A DNA stretch of 64,000 nt from contig JBBRNO010000020.1 in NCBI GenBank assembly GCA_038230275.1, positions 1 to 64,000 on the forward strand. The letters run 5' to 3'. Shown here piece after piece: positions 34,992 through 43,781 of the stretch. Under the pieces are notes generated by a model. It was not told where the DNA came from and searched no databases. It worked only from the letters and a program-made list of their open reading frames with translations. Source of the DNA: JANXXV01 sp038230275. GTDB lineage: Bacteria > Acidobacteriota > Terriglobia > Bryobacterales > Bryobacteraceae. Position 1 is the stretch's first letter. The number at the start of each line of letters is the position of its first letter. The position numbers and the translations under genes were made by a program.

Positions 34992-35900
34992 ATGGATGAA
35001 AATCTGGAACTGCGGCATCTTCGCTACTTTCTGGCCGTAGCCGAGGAGCTCCATTTCGGCCGCGCCGCGCAACGGCTCCATATGGCACAACCGCCCTTAT
35101 CACAACAGATCCGGCGGCTGGAGGAGACCATCGGGCACCCGCTGTTCCTGCGGTCGTCCCGTTCGGTGAAGTTGACGGCAGCAGGTGAGGTGCTGCGCGA
35201 TCGTGCGAAACGAACCATGGCCAAGGTGGGCGAGGACCTGGAGATGGTCCGCAGTGTCGGCCGCGGTGAGTTAGGTTCGCTCGACGTTGCGTTTGTGGGC
35301 TCGGCCATGCTCACCGAATTGCCGCGCGTCTTGGGCCGCTATCGCAAGCTCTATCCCCGGGTGCAGCTTCGGCTGCGCGAGTTTCATACCGGCATGCTGA
35401 TGGTGGCCATTCGCGAAGGCACCGTGGACGTCGGTCTGGTACGCGACGCCGGTCCTGTAGCAGACATTCACGTCGAGAAACTGCTGGAAGAGAGTTTCGT
35501 CGCCGTGCTACCGCGAACCCATCCCCTGGCGAAGCGCGCGCGGATTCCAGTGAAAGTCTTGAAAGACGAGCCATTCGTCCTGTTTGCCCGCTCGGCTGGG
35601 AACTACGCTTGGGAAAATACCCTGCGCGTCTGCGAACAAGGCGGCTTCCGGCCTAATATCGTACAAGAGGCGCCACAATGGCTGACCATCCTGCGTCTGA
35701 TCGGCGCCGGGTTGGGCGTGACGATCGCTCCAGCGTGTGTGCAGGGTATTTCGGCGCCTGAGGTCGTTTGCCGGAAACTGACTCCATCGGGAGCTACCAC
35801 CAATATCGAACTCGCCTACCGCACCGATCAGGTAAATCCGCTGGCGCAGCCGTTTTGCGCGCTGGCCCGGTCGATGTACTTGCAGCGGCCGGCAAAATAA
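34992..35900 (+). CDS. LysR-family transcriptional regulator
   Basis: A 302-residue regulator with the LysR N-terminal helix-turn-helix (LRHLRYFLAVAEELHFGRAAQRLHMAQPPLSQQIRRLEETIGHPLFLR in the family pattern, about 6-55) and the periplasmic-binding-like effector domain (GSLDVAFVGSAMLTELPRVL onward, about 95-295). Close resemblance to BenM/CatM-type motifs such as LELRHLRYF and SSRSVKLTAAG suggests sensing of an aromatic or small organic acid; the true effector is unknown. Likely target: the divergent acetyltransferase and itself. Confidence 0.88.
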   Translation: MDENLELRHLRYFLAVAEELHFGRAAQRLHMAQPPLSQQIRRLEETIGHPLFLRSSRSVKLTAAGEVLRDRAKRTMAKVGEDLEMVRSVGRGELGSLDVAFVGSAMLTELPRVLGRYRKLYPRVQLRLREFHTGMLMVAIREGTVDVGLVRDAGPVADIHVEKLLEESFVAVLPRTHPLAKRARIPVKVLKDEPFVLFARSAGNYAWENTLRVCEQGGFRPNIVQEAPQWLTILRLIGAGLGVTIAPACVQGISAPEVVCRKLTPSGATTNIELAYRTDQVNPLAQPFCALARSMYLQRPAK

Positions 35901-35957
35901 TCTGGAACTATTCCGCGCTGTTCCCGGAATATCAGTTATCAGCCCCATGAGACGCAG

Positions 35958-36542
35958 ATGACGGGTTTCCTCAATCACACGGACGACTCCCTTCTGCGTC
36001 TTGCGAACGGCGGGCAAGAAGATGCTTTCGTCGAATTGTACCGGCGCAGGCAATTGCAGATCTATAAGTTCGCGCTGCACATGTGCGGCAGTTCGACGGT
36101 AGCGGAGGAAGTGACGCAGGAGGTATTCATGAGCCTGATTCGCAACACAGGCGGGTTCGACGCCGCTCGCGGATCGGTGGCGGGGTATCTCTACGGAATC
36201 GCCCGCAAGCAGGTGCTGCGGATGCTGGAACGCGACCGGCAGTATGTGGCGATGGAAGACGATACGGCGGCATCCAACCTGGCAACCACACTGGCAACCA
36301 CGGAGGAGTCGCCACTCGGCGATCTGACTCGCACCGAGACCGTCGAATCGGTCCGTCAGGCGGTGTTGAGCCTCCCGCCAAATTACCGTGAAGCCGTGGT
36401 GCTTTGCGATTTGCAGGAACTGGGGTATGCGGAAGCGGCCGGCCTGCTGGCTGTTCCAGTGGGAACCGTGCGCTCGCGACTGAGCCGCGGCCGGGCGATG
36501 TTGGTGGGTAAGTTGAAGGTGCATTCGAGGTGCATAGTATGA
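35958..36542 (+). CDS. ECF-type RNA polymerase sigma factor
   Basis: A 194-residue sigma-70 relative with region 2 (EDAFVELYRRRQLQIYKFALHMCGSSTVAEEVTQEVFMSLIRN, about 22-65) and region 4 (LSLPPNYREAVVLCDLQELGYAEAAGLLAVPVGTVRSRLSRGR, about 137-180). It overlaps the next gene in ATGA, so the membrane protein that follows is its probable partner or anti-sigma factor. Confidence 0.9.
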   Translation: MTGFLNHTDDSLLRLANGGQEDAFVELYRRRQLQIYKFALHMCGSSTVAEEVTQEVFMSLIRNTGGFDAARGSVAGYLYGIARKQVLRMLERDRQYVAMEDDTAASNLATTLATTEESPLGDLTRTETVESVRQAVLSLPPNYREAVVLCDLQELGYAEAAGLLAVPVGTVRSRLSRGRAMLVGKLKVHSRCIV

Positions 36543-37135
36543 AACCAGGCGATGAAGAAGCCCTGCTGGCCGGGCTGCGGGCATTGCGGGAGAAGACAGC
36601 TGAAACCGGTGCGCCAGCTTCAGTGGAAACATTACTGCTGACCGAGTTCCGGCGCCGCCAATTGCGAAACGAACCCAATTCCCGCCGGAAAGCATTCCTG
36701 TGGATTGGGCTGGCGGCAGCCGCTGCCCTCGTGTTGGTGGCCGTCGCGTTGGCCGATCACCAACCCACGGCCGTGGTCAAGGTGCAGGCGCCGCCGGCCG
36801 TACCGCAACCGGAAATGGTTCCACGGGAAACGGTTCAGCGTGCTCCGCAGGCCCCCGCGCCGGCACCGGCACGCCAGGCAAAGCGCCGGGTGCAGCGCCC
36901 GCAAAGTAAGCCCGCGCCGCTTGCTCAGGAAGTGGCCACGGAGTTTCTGGCCATCCCCTACGCACCCGGGTTCACCACCGAAGATCGGGGGCAACTGGTT
37001 CGCGTGCGCCTGCCAAGGGAATCGATGCGAAGCTTCGGATTGCCGGTAAATCAGGACCGGATTATTCAGTCTGTCAAGGCTGACGTGCTGATTGGCGAGG
37101 ACGGCATCGCCAGAGCGATTCGTTTTGTCCAGTAA
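36539..37135 (+). CDS. Membrane protein coupled to the ECF sigma factor (putative anti-sigma)
   Basis: I start this 198-residue protein at ATG 36539, eight bases after GAGG, overlapping the sigma stop. It has a cytoplasmic N-terminus of about 55 residues, one membrane helix (AFLWIGLAAAAALVLVAVALA) and a periplasmic part with a Pro/Gln/Ala-rich linker and a compact end (EFLAIPYAPGFTTEDRGQLVRVRLP ... VKADVLIGEDGIARAIRFVQ). The topology and position fit an anti-sigma factor, but no ZAS zinc motif is visible, so this remains inference. Confidence 0.7.
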   Translation: MKPGDEEALLAGLRALREKTAETGAPASVETLLLTEFRRRQLRNEPNSRRKAFLWIGLAAAAALVLVAVALADHQPTAVVKVQAPPAVPQPEMVPRETVQRAPQAPAPAPARQAKRRVQRPQSKPAPLAQEVATEFLAIPYAPGFTTEDRGQLVRVRLPRESMRSFGLPVNQDRIIQSVKADVLIGEDGIARAIRFVQ

Positions 37136-37173
37136 TTCAAGTTTGGGGCTGAAATCATAAGGAGAGCAATAAG

Positions 37174-38148
37174 ATGAACAAGAGATGGATGATTGCGGGC
37201 GCGGTTTCGGCCCTGCTAACGGGCGCGGCATTCGCGCAGGAACAACGGCGAATGGTCTTCACCCAGGCGTTGCCGGCGCCCGGCACGGGAGTCGGCGGCG
37301 ATGTGATGTTTTTTAACCCCGCCACAACAGCGGGCGGCACCGTTCAGTTCCTCTCCACCGAGATGAGCTTTGAAGGCTCGGTAGTAAAGGGCGCGCCCTA
37401 TTCCGCCGAAGCCGTGACTGAGACTACGCAAACCCTCGGAGACGGCAACCGGATCACCCGCAAAACCAGCACGTCACTCTATCGGGACGGCGAAGGACGT
37501 ACCCGCCGCGATCAGTCGCTTCCCGCGGTGGGGCCATGGGCCACCAGCGGGACCCCGCCGGTAAATATATTCATTAACGATCCCGTCTCCGGCGTGAATT
37601 ACATTCTTGATTCCAACAGCAAGACGGCACGCAAGGTGATTGCGGGCAAGGCGTTCTCCAGAGCCATTCCGGCCACGCCCGCCGGCGTCGCCTTCCACAA
37701 GAGCGAGATTGGCCATTCCGAAGCTGGCACTGTCGTAACGAGTACGGCGACCGCCGGCATCGCCTTCCAAAGAACTCAGACCGTCCAGATCACCGCACCG
37801 CGGAGCAGTGAGCAGAAGCTGCCCGCGCAGCTGATCGAAGGCGTGCAAGCCGAAGGAACCCGCACCACCATCACCATTCCCGCGGGCGAAGTGGGTAACG
37901 ACCTTCCCATCGACATCGTTTCCGAGCGCTGGTATTCGCCGGAATTGAAAACGGTGGTGATGTCGAAGCATAGCGACCCGCGCATGGGCGAAACCGTTTA
38001 CAAACTGAAGGGCATCCAGCGCGCTGAGCCCTCGAAGTCCTTGTTCGAAGTGCCAGCGGACTACACCTTAGCGGACGAGTCAAGTCCTGACGTGCTCAGG
38101 CAGCACAAATTAATGATGGAAAAGATGGTGATCGAACACAAGGAGTAA
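37174..38148 (+). CDS. Exported protein of unknown function, end of the sigma operon
   Basis: A 324-residue protein behind a strong AAGGAG site, with signal peptide (KRWMIAGAVSALLTGAAFAQ). The mature part is beta-rich (FEGSVVKGAPYSAEAVTETTQTLGDGNRITRKTSTSLYRDGEGRTRRDQSL) and the C-terminal part has SERWYSPELKTVVMSKHSDPRMGETVYKLKGIQRAEPSKSLFEVPADYT. This end pattern recurs in acidobacterial exported proteins next to ECF sigma genes. It is likely the effector of, or a sensor for, the sigma system; the function is unknown to me. Confidence 0.75.
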   Translation: MNKRWMIAGAVSALLTGAAFAQEQRRMVFTQALPAPGTGVGGDVMFFNPATTAGGTVQFLSTEMSFEGSVVKGAPYSAEAVTETTQTLGDGNRITRKTSTSLYRDGEGRTRRDQSLPAVGPWATSGTPPVNIFINDPVSGVNYILDSNSKTARKVIAGKAFSRAIPATPAGVAFHKSEIGHSEAGTVVTSTATAGIAFQRTQTVQITAPRSSEQKLPAQLIEGVQAEGTRTTITIPAGEVGNDLPIDIVSERWYSPELKTVVMSKHSDPRMGETVYKLKGIQRAEPSKSLFEVPADYTLADESSPDVLRQHKLMMEKMVIEHKE

Positions 38149-38150
38149 CG

Positions 38151-38306
38151 CTAGTGTACTGCCCGACAAATAACTGGACACAACAAACGGCTCGCTCACG
38201 GCCGTGGCTCGGTCTCGAACTCGCTCCCGCAACAGTAGTTTCCGAGCCGCGACTGTAAAGGAGTGGTTTCCGGTAGTGTCCACCCCATTCGCGGACACTA
38301 CACTAG
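38151..38306. mobile_element. MITE-like element with imperfect terminal inverted repeats
   Basis: The left end CTAGTGTACTGCCCGACAAA (from 38151) and the complement of the right end CTAGTGTAGTGTCCGCGAAT (from 38306 inward) agree at most of about 30 positions, both reaching a TGGACAC word. The 156-bp unit has no coding capacity, contains the 9-bp hairpin GTAGTGTCC/GGACACTAC (38273-38301) and a GGCTCGG/CCGAGCC stem, and carries CTAG at each tip, as expected for a TA-duplicating element of the IS630/Tc1 type. It lies 2 bp after one stop codon and supplies the stop of the M28 gene. Confidence 0.6.
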
Positions 38307-39784
38307 TTGCCTGCCGAAGTCACCAGCTTCCCGCCGTCGTCCGGCTTCTTCTCAGGAGTGGCCGCGGGAGTGGCGGGCTGGGGCTTCGGCAGCACCTTGC
38401 GTGGCATCATTTCGTCCCGCATCGCCGTCTGATAAACGAACGCCGCCATCACCGCCGCGGCCTGCATCAAATCCCCCTTTTTGCAAGCGATCGAACAAGT
38501 CCATTGTCGAGTGGTGCGTCCGGGTGGAGTATTCAATCTGATCCTGCATGAAATTGAAGCCCGGCAGCCCCACCGCGTTGAATGAGAGATGGTCCGTACC
38601 GCCTGTGTTCCGGATGGTCACCGTCCCTGCACCCAGATCCTTGCATGGCGCAAACCAGCATTCAAAAATTGGCCGCGCCATATCGTTCCCCTGCAAATAG
38701 CTGCCGCGAATCTTTCCCGTACCATTGTCCAGGTTATAGTAGGCATCTAGTTTTGCGTGCTCCGGCAGCAGCTTCATGTTCACCGGATCGGCAAAATGCG
38801 TGGCCGCTCTCTTCCCCACTCCATAACCCGATCCGCACCCAGCGGTCCATCTTCAAGTCAAGCGATTTCAGAATACGCATCACCTCACATGCCACCGCGC
38901 TGACCGCTGCGTTGTCAGTAGCCCCTGTACCGCCCTGCCAGGAATTGAAATGCGCCCCGATCAGCACCACTTCGTCCTTCTTCTTTCCTCGGGGAATCTC
39001 GCCCACGATATTCAAACTGTCAAGCGAGTTTTCGTAGAGGCTCGTCTTGATATCGAACTCCAACTGCACCGGAATCTTGTGCTCCAGCAGCCGCACAATC
39101 CGGTTGTAGTGCTCAGCGGCCAAAGCCACCGCCGGCAGTCCGGCCGCATCTTTCATCTCGCGCGTGCCGCTGTTCTGCCCGAATACCGTGCCCCCATTTC
39201 CGCGGCCAATCTGCACCACCGGCTGCGCGCGTTCCTCCAGCAAGAACTGACGCACTTTGGAATGGAATCTCTCTCTCTGCCCTGGACGCCGAACGCGCCG
39301 TGGACGGCTCTGGCGCCAATGCTTCGGCCTCAAGCTCCACATCGGAAAATCGTTTGCCCGCCGCGGTCATCTGCGGAACCAGATCGCGAGCAGCGTCAAT
39401 CAGCACGATCTTGCCCTTGAGCTTACCTCTCCACCTGACCAGATCTCCGTCTGTGCGGATAGGAGCGAAAAACGCCTCACCTGCGGAAATCCGATCAAGG
39501 GCGCGTACCGCGGCTCTGTCATGTGGCCGGAATATCTGCTATAGGACCAGCCCATACCCGGCCAGCCGCTTCGAGACCCATTCAGCGGCAGCCTTGTATT
39601 CCGGAGTGTTGGTCAACCTTGGACCATAAACGTCGGTCAGATAAAAAGCGTGTTCCATCACCTTTGAGTTCTCAAAGGCTTCCGTTTTGATCCGGTTGAT
39701 GACGGCCAGATCGGGTTTCTCATCCGCCAACAGCACGCAAGTAATGGCTGCCGCGATCCCTAACAATCGTTTCGGTTGAAACAT
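38303..39784 (-). pseudogene. M28-family zinc peptidase, several frameshifts
   Basis: Fragments of one exported aminopeptidase-like protein follow one another in changing frames: the signal peptide and start (FQPKRLLGIAAAITCVLLADEKP, from ATG 39784), SYSRYSGHM..., GEAFFAPIRTDGD...KIVLIDAARDLV, the metal-site region (VVLIGAHFNSWQGGTGATDNAA with His and Asp ligands), and the C-terminal part (DAYYNLDNGTGKIRG...TIRNTGGTDHLSF). Frame breaks are near 39540, 39485, 39270, 38815 and 38487, so no full product can be made. The last stop is provided by the adjacent MITE-like element. Flanking genes are intact, so decay is more likely than poor sequence. Confidence 0.75.
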
Positions 39785-39834
39785 AGTTACTTTGAGAATG
39801 CCACGCCGGTTTGCCTTGTTACAATCGAGAGGCA

Positions 39835-40491
39835 GTGAAGATCACCATCTCCAAAGAGAACTATCTGAAGGCGATTGCCGAAGCTCAATCGGAAGGAGAG
39901 ACGGTAATTGCGGCCACCCTGGCGCGCTGGCTGAACGTATCGGCGCCCGCGGTTACCATGGCGATCAAGCGTTTGAAGCGGGATTTGCTGATCGATGTGG
40001 ACAAGGAAGGCCGGATTTCATTAACCGCCGAAGGCCGCGAAATCGCCAATCGCGTGCTCAACCGTCATCACCTGATTGAGCGGATGCTCACCGAAATCTT
40101 CGACATGGAGTGGTATAAAGTGCATGACGAAGCCGAGCAGTTGGAGCACGCCGTCTCTGGCGATTTTGAACGCAAATTGCAGGAAAAGCTTGGCACCGGA
40201 GAAGCCTGTCCCCATGGAAACCGCGTAGGTTACGACACCCCGGAAGCCAAACGCAAACGTGGATGGCGGCCTCTGGATGAGTTTGAAGCGGATGCCGCGG
40301 CCACGGTGGTCAGCGTCTTTGAGCGCGACCGGAAACTGCTGGAGTATCTGCACGGACTCGGCATCCATCCCGGAGCCGAATTACGGGTGTTGGCGCGCAA
40401 CTACGATGACACCATCACGCTGCGAATCGACAGCAGATCGATTCCGCTGGGCAAATCCGCAGCCGGCAAAATCTGGGCACTCGCTCTCTAA
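39835..40491 (+). CDS. DtxR/MntR-type metal-dependent repressor
   Basis: A 218-residue regulator from GTG 39835, three bases after GAGAGG, giving the usual start ISKENYLKAIAE. The winged helix (VIAATLARWLNVSAPAVTMAIKRLKRDLLIDVDKEGRISLTAEG) is followed by the dimer/metal domain with E-x2-H and C-P-H-G residues (DEAEQLEHAVSGDFERKLQEKL, EACPHGNRV) and the SH3-like FeoA domain (IHPGAELRVLARNYDDTITLRID). It likely senses Fe2+ or Mn2+. TACAAT at 39820-39825 is a probable -10, so the transcript would have a very short leader. The regulated metal gene is not next door. Confidence 0.85.
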   Translation: MKITISKENYLKAIAEAQSEGETVIAATLARWLNVSAPAVTMAIKRLKRDLLIDVDKEGRISLTAEGREIANRVLNRHHLIERMLTEIFDMEWYKVHDEAEQLEHAVSGDFERKLQEKLGTGEACPHGNRVGYDTPEAKRKRGWRPLDEFEADAAATVVSVFERDRKLLEYLHGLGIHPGAELRVLARNYDDTITLRIDSRSIPLGKSAAGKIWALAL

Positions 40492-40512
40492 CGTCCTGCT
40501 CTAACATCCAGG

Positions 40513-41829
40513 TCAGCGCTTCCAATAATCCGGCAAGCCGGGCTTGGTGTCTCGCAGAATTTCCAGCACTGCGTGGCGGTCGGCGGCGGTGAGCGTTGCG
40601 TAGGCCTTGCTTTGGTCCTGTCCGGAGAGCACTTCCCACAGCCGCCGGTAGATGCGTTCCCTGGCCGCATCGGGCAGATTGTCGAATGCCTCCGAGTAGA
40701 TCATGTAACTGCACGGGTAACGGAAGACGCGGCGCGCCAGATCGAAATCGCGGAGCGACCGGCCCTTGCGGTCTTTCGGCCCTTGACGCGGAAATTCAGC
40801 CGTAAAGCCGGACGTTCCAGTGACGGGTTCGTCCAGTAACGCTTCATCGGTAAAAAGCATGTAACTGAGCAAGTATTCCGCCGGGTTGTTGATGCGGCGC
40901 ACGGTGGACTCGCTGAACTCGGTGGCGGGCTTTCCCAGCATCCGGTTAATGTCTATCTGTGAGTGCAGCGCCATGCGCGTTTCAAATCCCACGCGGATGA
41001 TCAGATTCTGCATGCGCACCTGATGTTCCAGCACCATCAGCGCCACAATATCGCTGTGCGGGCTGAGGTAGGCATCGGTGTCGAAGCGGCGGCTCAGGTC
41101 CGTGACGTTCGCGCCAGATGGCATGTTCAAGCAGACCGGCTCGGCGGCCGGCTTGTCGACAAATGTGTTTCCCATGTGCAATTGCGAACCGTGCTTACCG
41201 GTGACGTACCATCCGCCCCAGCGCTCCTTCATCGGACTGCGGTGGTCGGTGCTGAAGCCTCCGGCCTGGAACAGCGGCTGGCCGGAAGAATCGGGATAGA
41301 TGGAACGGACAATATTACCGGGAATGCCGAGGCTCTTCGAAGAGGCGTGGCATTGCAGGCATTCCTCGCGGCGTTGTAATTGGGGCACGCGGGTGCGTTC
41401 CTGATCCAGCGTATAGAATACGACGCCTTGCTTGGGATCGAGCGATGAGATTTCCAGAACCTCGCCGCCCCTCACGTAGCCGATAGAGACCGTGTCGTTA
41501 AAATACAGGGCGCGCGGCGTGTGTGGAGAGATCCGGGGCGCCTGGAAGCTGGTTTTCGAGAAAACCAGCATCTGCGAGGACACAGGCACATTCAAGGCCT
41601 TGAGCAAGCCCGGAAGATAACCGAGATCCCGGTGATAGCCAAGGCGGACCGTTCCTTCATTGAGCTTCTTCTGCAAACCGGAAATCGCATCCGTCAGCGG
41701 GGTGCTCCCGTACTTGATCGCTTCATCATCCAACGGAAGGACATAGGAACCTTCCAGGTCTGCCAGGGCGCGTACGGCGAATAGCGTGGGGATTGCACAG
41801 AGGGCCCACTTCCAGCGGCGGCTAAGCAA
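40513..41829 (-). CDS. Exported monohaem cytochrome-like protein
   Basis: A 438-residue protein with a signal sequence (RRWKWALCAIPTLFAVRALA) and one c-type haem site, CLQCH, near 158. Other conserved-looking parts are FSKTSFQAPRISPHTPRALYFNDTVSIGYVRGG, GGFSTDHRSPMKERWGGWYVTG, and several Met/His residues that may ligate the haem. I do not recognise the family, although proteins of this type are found beside Rrf2 regulators. Its start overlaps the Rrf2 gene stop by 8 bp, so it is the regulator's downstream partner. Confidence 0.75.
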   Translation of the reverse strand: MLSRRWKWALCAIPTLFAVRALADLEGSYVLPLDDEAIKYGSTPLTDAISGLQKKLNEGTVRLGYHRDLGYLPGLLKALNVPVSSQMLVFSKTSFQAPRISPHTPRALYFNDTVSIGYVRGGEVLEISSLDPKQGVVFYTLDQERTRVPQLQRREECLQCHASSKSLGIPGNIVRSIYPDSSGQPLFQAGGFSTDHRSPMKERWGGWYVTGKHGSQLHMGNTFVDKPAAEPVCLNMPSGANVTDLSRRFDTDAYLSPHSDIVALMVLEHQVRMQNLIIRVGFETRMALHSQIDINRMLGKPATEFSESTVRRINNPAEYLLSYMLFTDEALLDEPVTGTSGFTAEFPRQGPKDRKGRSLRDFDLARRVFRYPCSYMIYSEAFDNLPDAARERIYRRLWEVLSGQDQSKAYATLTAADRHAVLEILRDTKPGLPDYWKR

Positions 41830-42262
41830 CGCGCACCGCCTGAATTTCGCAGAGTGGCCTACTGGGTGACGGCGTGTTCAGAAGTTCGCCGATGGTGGTG
41901 GAGGAGAATGCGTTTTCCACCAGCCGCGTGGCATCATCAAGCCGCTTGTGCAGCGGGCAGAGAACCTTGCCGTGCGATTTCAATCCCAGCGGGCAAGTCT
42001 TGATGCGGCGAAGCGGGTCCACCGTGTTGACCACCTCCAGTACAGTGATCTTCTCTGAAGGTTTGGTCAGCAGGAAGCCGCCATGCTTCCCACGTTGCGC
42101 CGTGACGAGGCCCCCGCGCCCCAGCGATTGAAGCACTTTCGAGAGGTAGCCCGTGGGAACTTGGGTGGCCTTCGCGATCTGTTCCGTGGTCTGCGGATCG
42201 CCCGGCGTGTTGGCCAGCCAGACGATGGCCCGGAGGGCATATTCGGTCGTTTGTGAGAGCAA
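41822..42262 (-). CDS. Rrf2-family (IscR/NsrR-like) transcriptional regulator
   Basis: A 146-residue regulator with the Rrf2 winged helix (SQTTEYALRAIVWLANTPGDPQTTEQIAKATQVPTGYLSKVLQSLGRGGLVTAQRGKHGGFLLTK in family pattern). Three Cys follow in CPLG (about 91), LCPLH (about 102) and LCEI (about 138), fitting an Fe-S cluster and so NO or redox sensing as in NsrR/IscR. The first two spacings match the family; the third Cys lies farther away. It likely controls itself through the repeat at 42278-42297. Confidence 0.85.
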   Translation of the reverse strand: MLSQTTEYALRAIVWLANTPGDPQTTEQIAKATQVPTGYLSKVLQSLGRGGLVTAQRGKHGGFLLTKPSEKITVLEVVNTVDPLRRIKTCPLGLKSHGKVLCPLHKRLDDATRLVENAFSSTTIGELLNTPSPSRPLCEIQAVRVA

Positions 42263-42277
42263 GGGACCTCCTGGATA

Positions 42278-42323
42278 TCTGGACCTTCTTATCCAGAATA
42301 CAGAAGATCGCCGCCCCGGTCAA
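42278..42323 (-). promoter_or_regulatory. Rrf2-gene promoter with an overlapping operator
   Basis: On the minus strand TTGACC (42318-42323) and TATTCT (42295-42300) are 17 bp apart, 32 bp before the Rrf2 ATG. TCTGGA (42278-42283) and TCCAGA (42292-42297) form a perfect inverted repeat, 8 bp apart, over the -10 box. This is where an autorepressor would bind. Confidence 0.6.
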
Positions 42324-42481
42324 GTGCAAAAATGCCTGCCAGTCTCACGGCGCCTTGGAGGTCCTTGGGTGAAATTCCTCATGGTCAGCACCTGGTCCTC
42401 CCGAAACGAGCTTTCAAATAAGGAGAATCCATTTGGTATTCCGGCTGCTCAATACTTGCGCTTGATACGCTAAGGGGTGAA

Positions 42482-43492
42482 ATGCCGCAACCACAACATT
42501 ACCCGGATGACCCTTGGGAAATTAGCGCAGCTGACTTCCCCCAGCAGGGAACACCGCGCGAGCAACTGACCTTTCTGGTGAGATGGGCGGTGCTCGCCCC
42601 ATCGAGCCACAATTCCCAGCCCTGGAGGTTCTCAGTTCGAGACGAAGAGATCTGGGTCTTCGCGGACAAATCCAAGTGGCTGAAAGTGGCTGACGCGGAT
42701 GAGCGGGAGCTTCATATCAGCTTGGGGTGCGCACTGGAGAATTTACTGATCGCGGCCCAGTATTTCGGCTATGCCCCAACCGTAACCTATTTTCCGGACG
42801 GTACCGACCCGCATTGCATCGCCTCCATCCGGCTGCCGAACCAGCGCGAAACCGGAGGTATAAAGTCGGGACGGTTTGAGGCACTGACCCAGCGCCACAC
42901 AAACCACAAGCGCTTTGACGGACGTCCCATTCCAGAAATTACGCAGAAACGGCTGATCGATGATTGCACCGAAGCTGGCATTTTCCTGCTCCTAACCTCC
43001 GATGCGGAAATCAAGCGCAAGGTGGATGAACTGATCGGGCGCGCTGATGCATTTCAATTCGCCGATCCTGCCTTTCGGGAAGAACTCGGCTTTTGGATTG
43101 GCCAAGGTGTGTTCGGCACGCCTTGGCTGATGTCAAAGTTGGGACAATTGGCGGTCACGCACCTGGAGATGGGCAAGTCGACGGCAAGAAAAGATTCCGA
43201 ATTGCTGATGAGCGCGCCGATTTTCGCGCTCCTCTGTTCCAGCGAAGACAATCGTCTCACCCAGGTAAAGGTGGGCCAGGTGTTCGAACGGATTTATCTT
43301 TCCGCCACCGGGGAGGGCTTGAACATTCAACCCATCAGCCAGCTCTGTGAGGTCCCTGAGGTGAAGGCGGAACTGGCCGGACTCATCCTTCCCACACCCG
43401 GGCTTCACGTGCAACAACCATTCCGTCTGGGCCATGCGGATGCCGAAAAATCGCATACGCCGCGTCGAAAGGTAGAAGAAGTTCTGGTGTAA
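42482..43492 (+). CDS. Acg-type nitroreductase-fold flavoprotein
   Basis: A 336-residue protein with two nitroreductase-like halves. The N-terminal half has LVRWAVLAPSSHNSQPWRFSV with the FMN-binding S-S-H-N pattern and LHISLGCALENLLIAAQYFGY. The C-terminal half has NHKRFDGRPIPE, LLCSSEDNRLTQVKVGQVFERIYLSATGEGLNIQPIS. Such Acg-family proteins may store FMN or reduce nitro groups during redox stress. It is divergent from the Rrf2 gene, so they may share control. The start follows AAGGGGTG. Confidence 0.85.
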   Translation: MPQPQHYPDDPWEISAADFPQQGTPREQLTFLVRWAVLAPSSHNSQPWRFSVRDEEIWVFADKSKWLKVADADERELHISLGCALENLLIAAQYFGYAPTVTYFPDGTDPHCIASIRLPNQRETGGIKSGRFEALTQRHTNHKRFDGRPIPEITQKRLIDDCTEAGIFLLLTSDAEIKRKVDELIGRADAFQFADPAFREELGFWIGQGVFGTPWLMSKLGQLAVTHLEMGKSTARKDSELLMSAPIFALLCSSEDNRLTQVKVGQVFERIYLSATGEGLNIQPISQLCEVPEVKAELAGLILPTPGLHVQQPFRLGHADAEKSHTPRRKVEEVLV

Positions 43493-43514
43493 CCCGGCCG
43501 AAGTGGACGGACGG

Positions 43515-43745
43515 TTACTCGTAACGGATGGCCGATACCGGGTTTAAGGCTGCTGCCCTGCGTGCCGGCAACCAGCAGGCAAACAGACCCACTATCGCAA
43601 GCACCAGGCTCACCGCGGCCAGCACCAGCGGGTCGGACGGGGAAAGGCGGAACGGCAGCGCGGCCATCGCCCGAGTGGCCGGGATGGCCGCCGCGACGCC
43701 GAGCACGACGCCTGCCAGCAGTTGTTTCATGCCGCGCCTCAGCAC
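43515..43745 (-). pseudogene. C-terminal fragment of a MacB/FtsX-type ABC permease
   Basis: Only 76 residues remain: VLGVAAAIPATRAMAALPFRLSPSDPLVLAAVSLVLAIVGLFACWLPARRAAALNPVSAIRYE in the family's usual ending, with two membrane helices and the R-R-A-A-x-x-P-x-x-A-I-R-x-E tail. The rest of the roughly 800-residue permease is absent: the peptidase-like gene begins just upstream. It is a relic of a deleted gene. Confidence 0.8.
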
Positions 43746-43781
43746 CAGGCTGAGAATGTTACGTGAAGATGCCCAAGCGGA

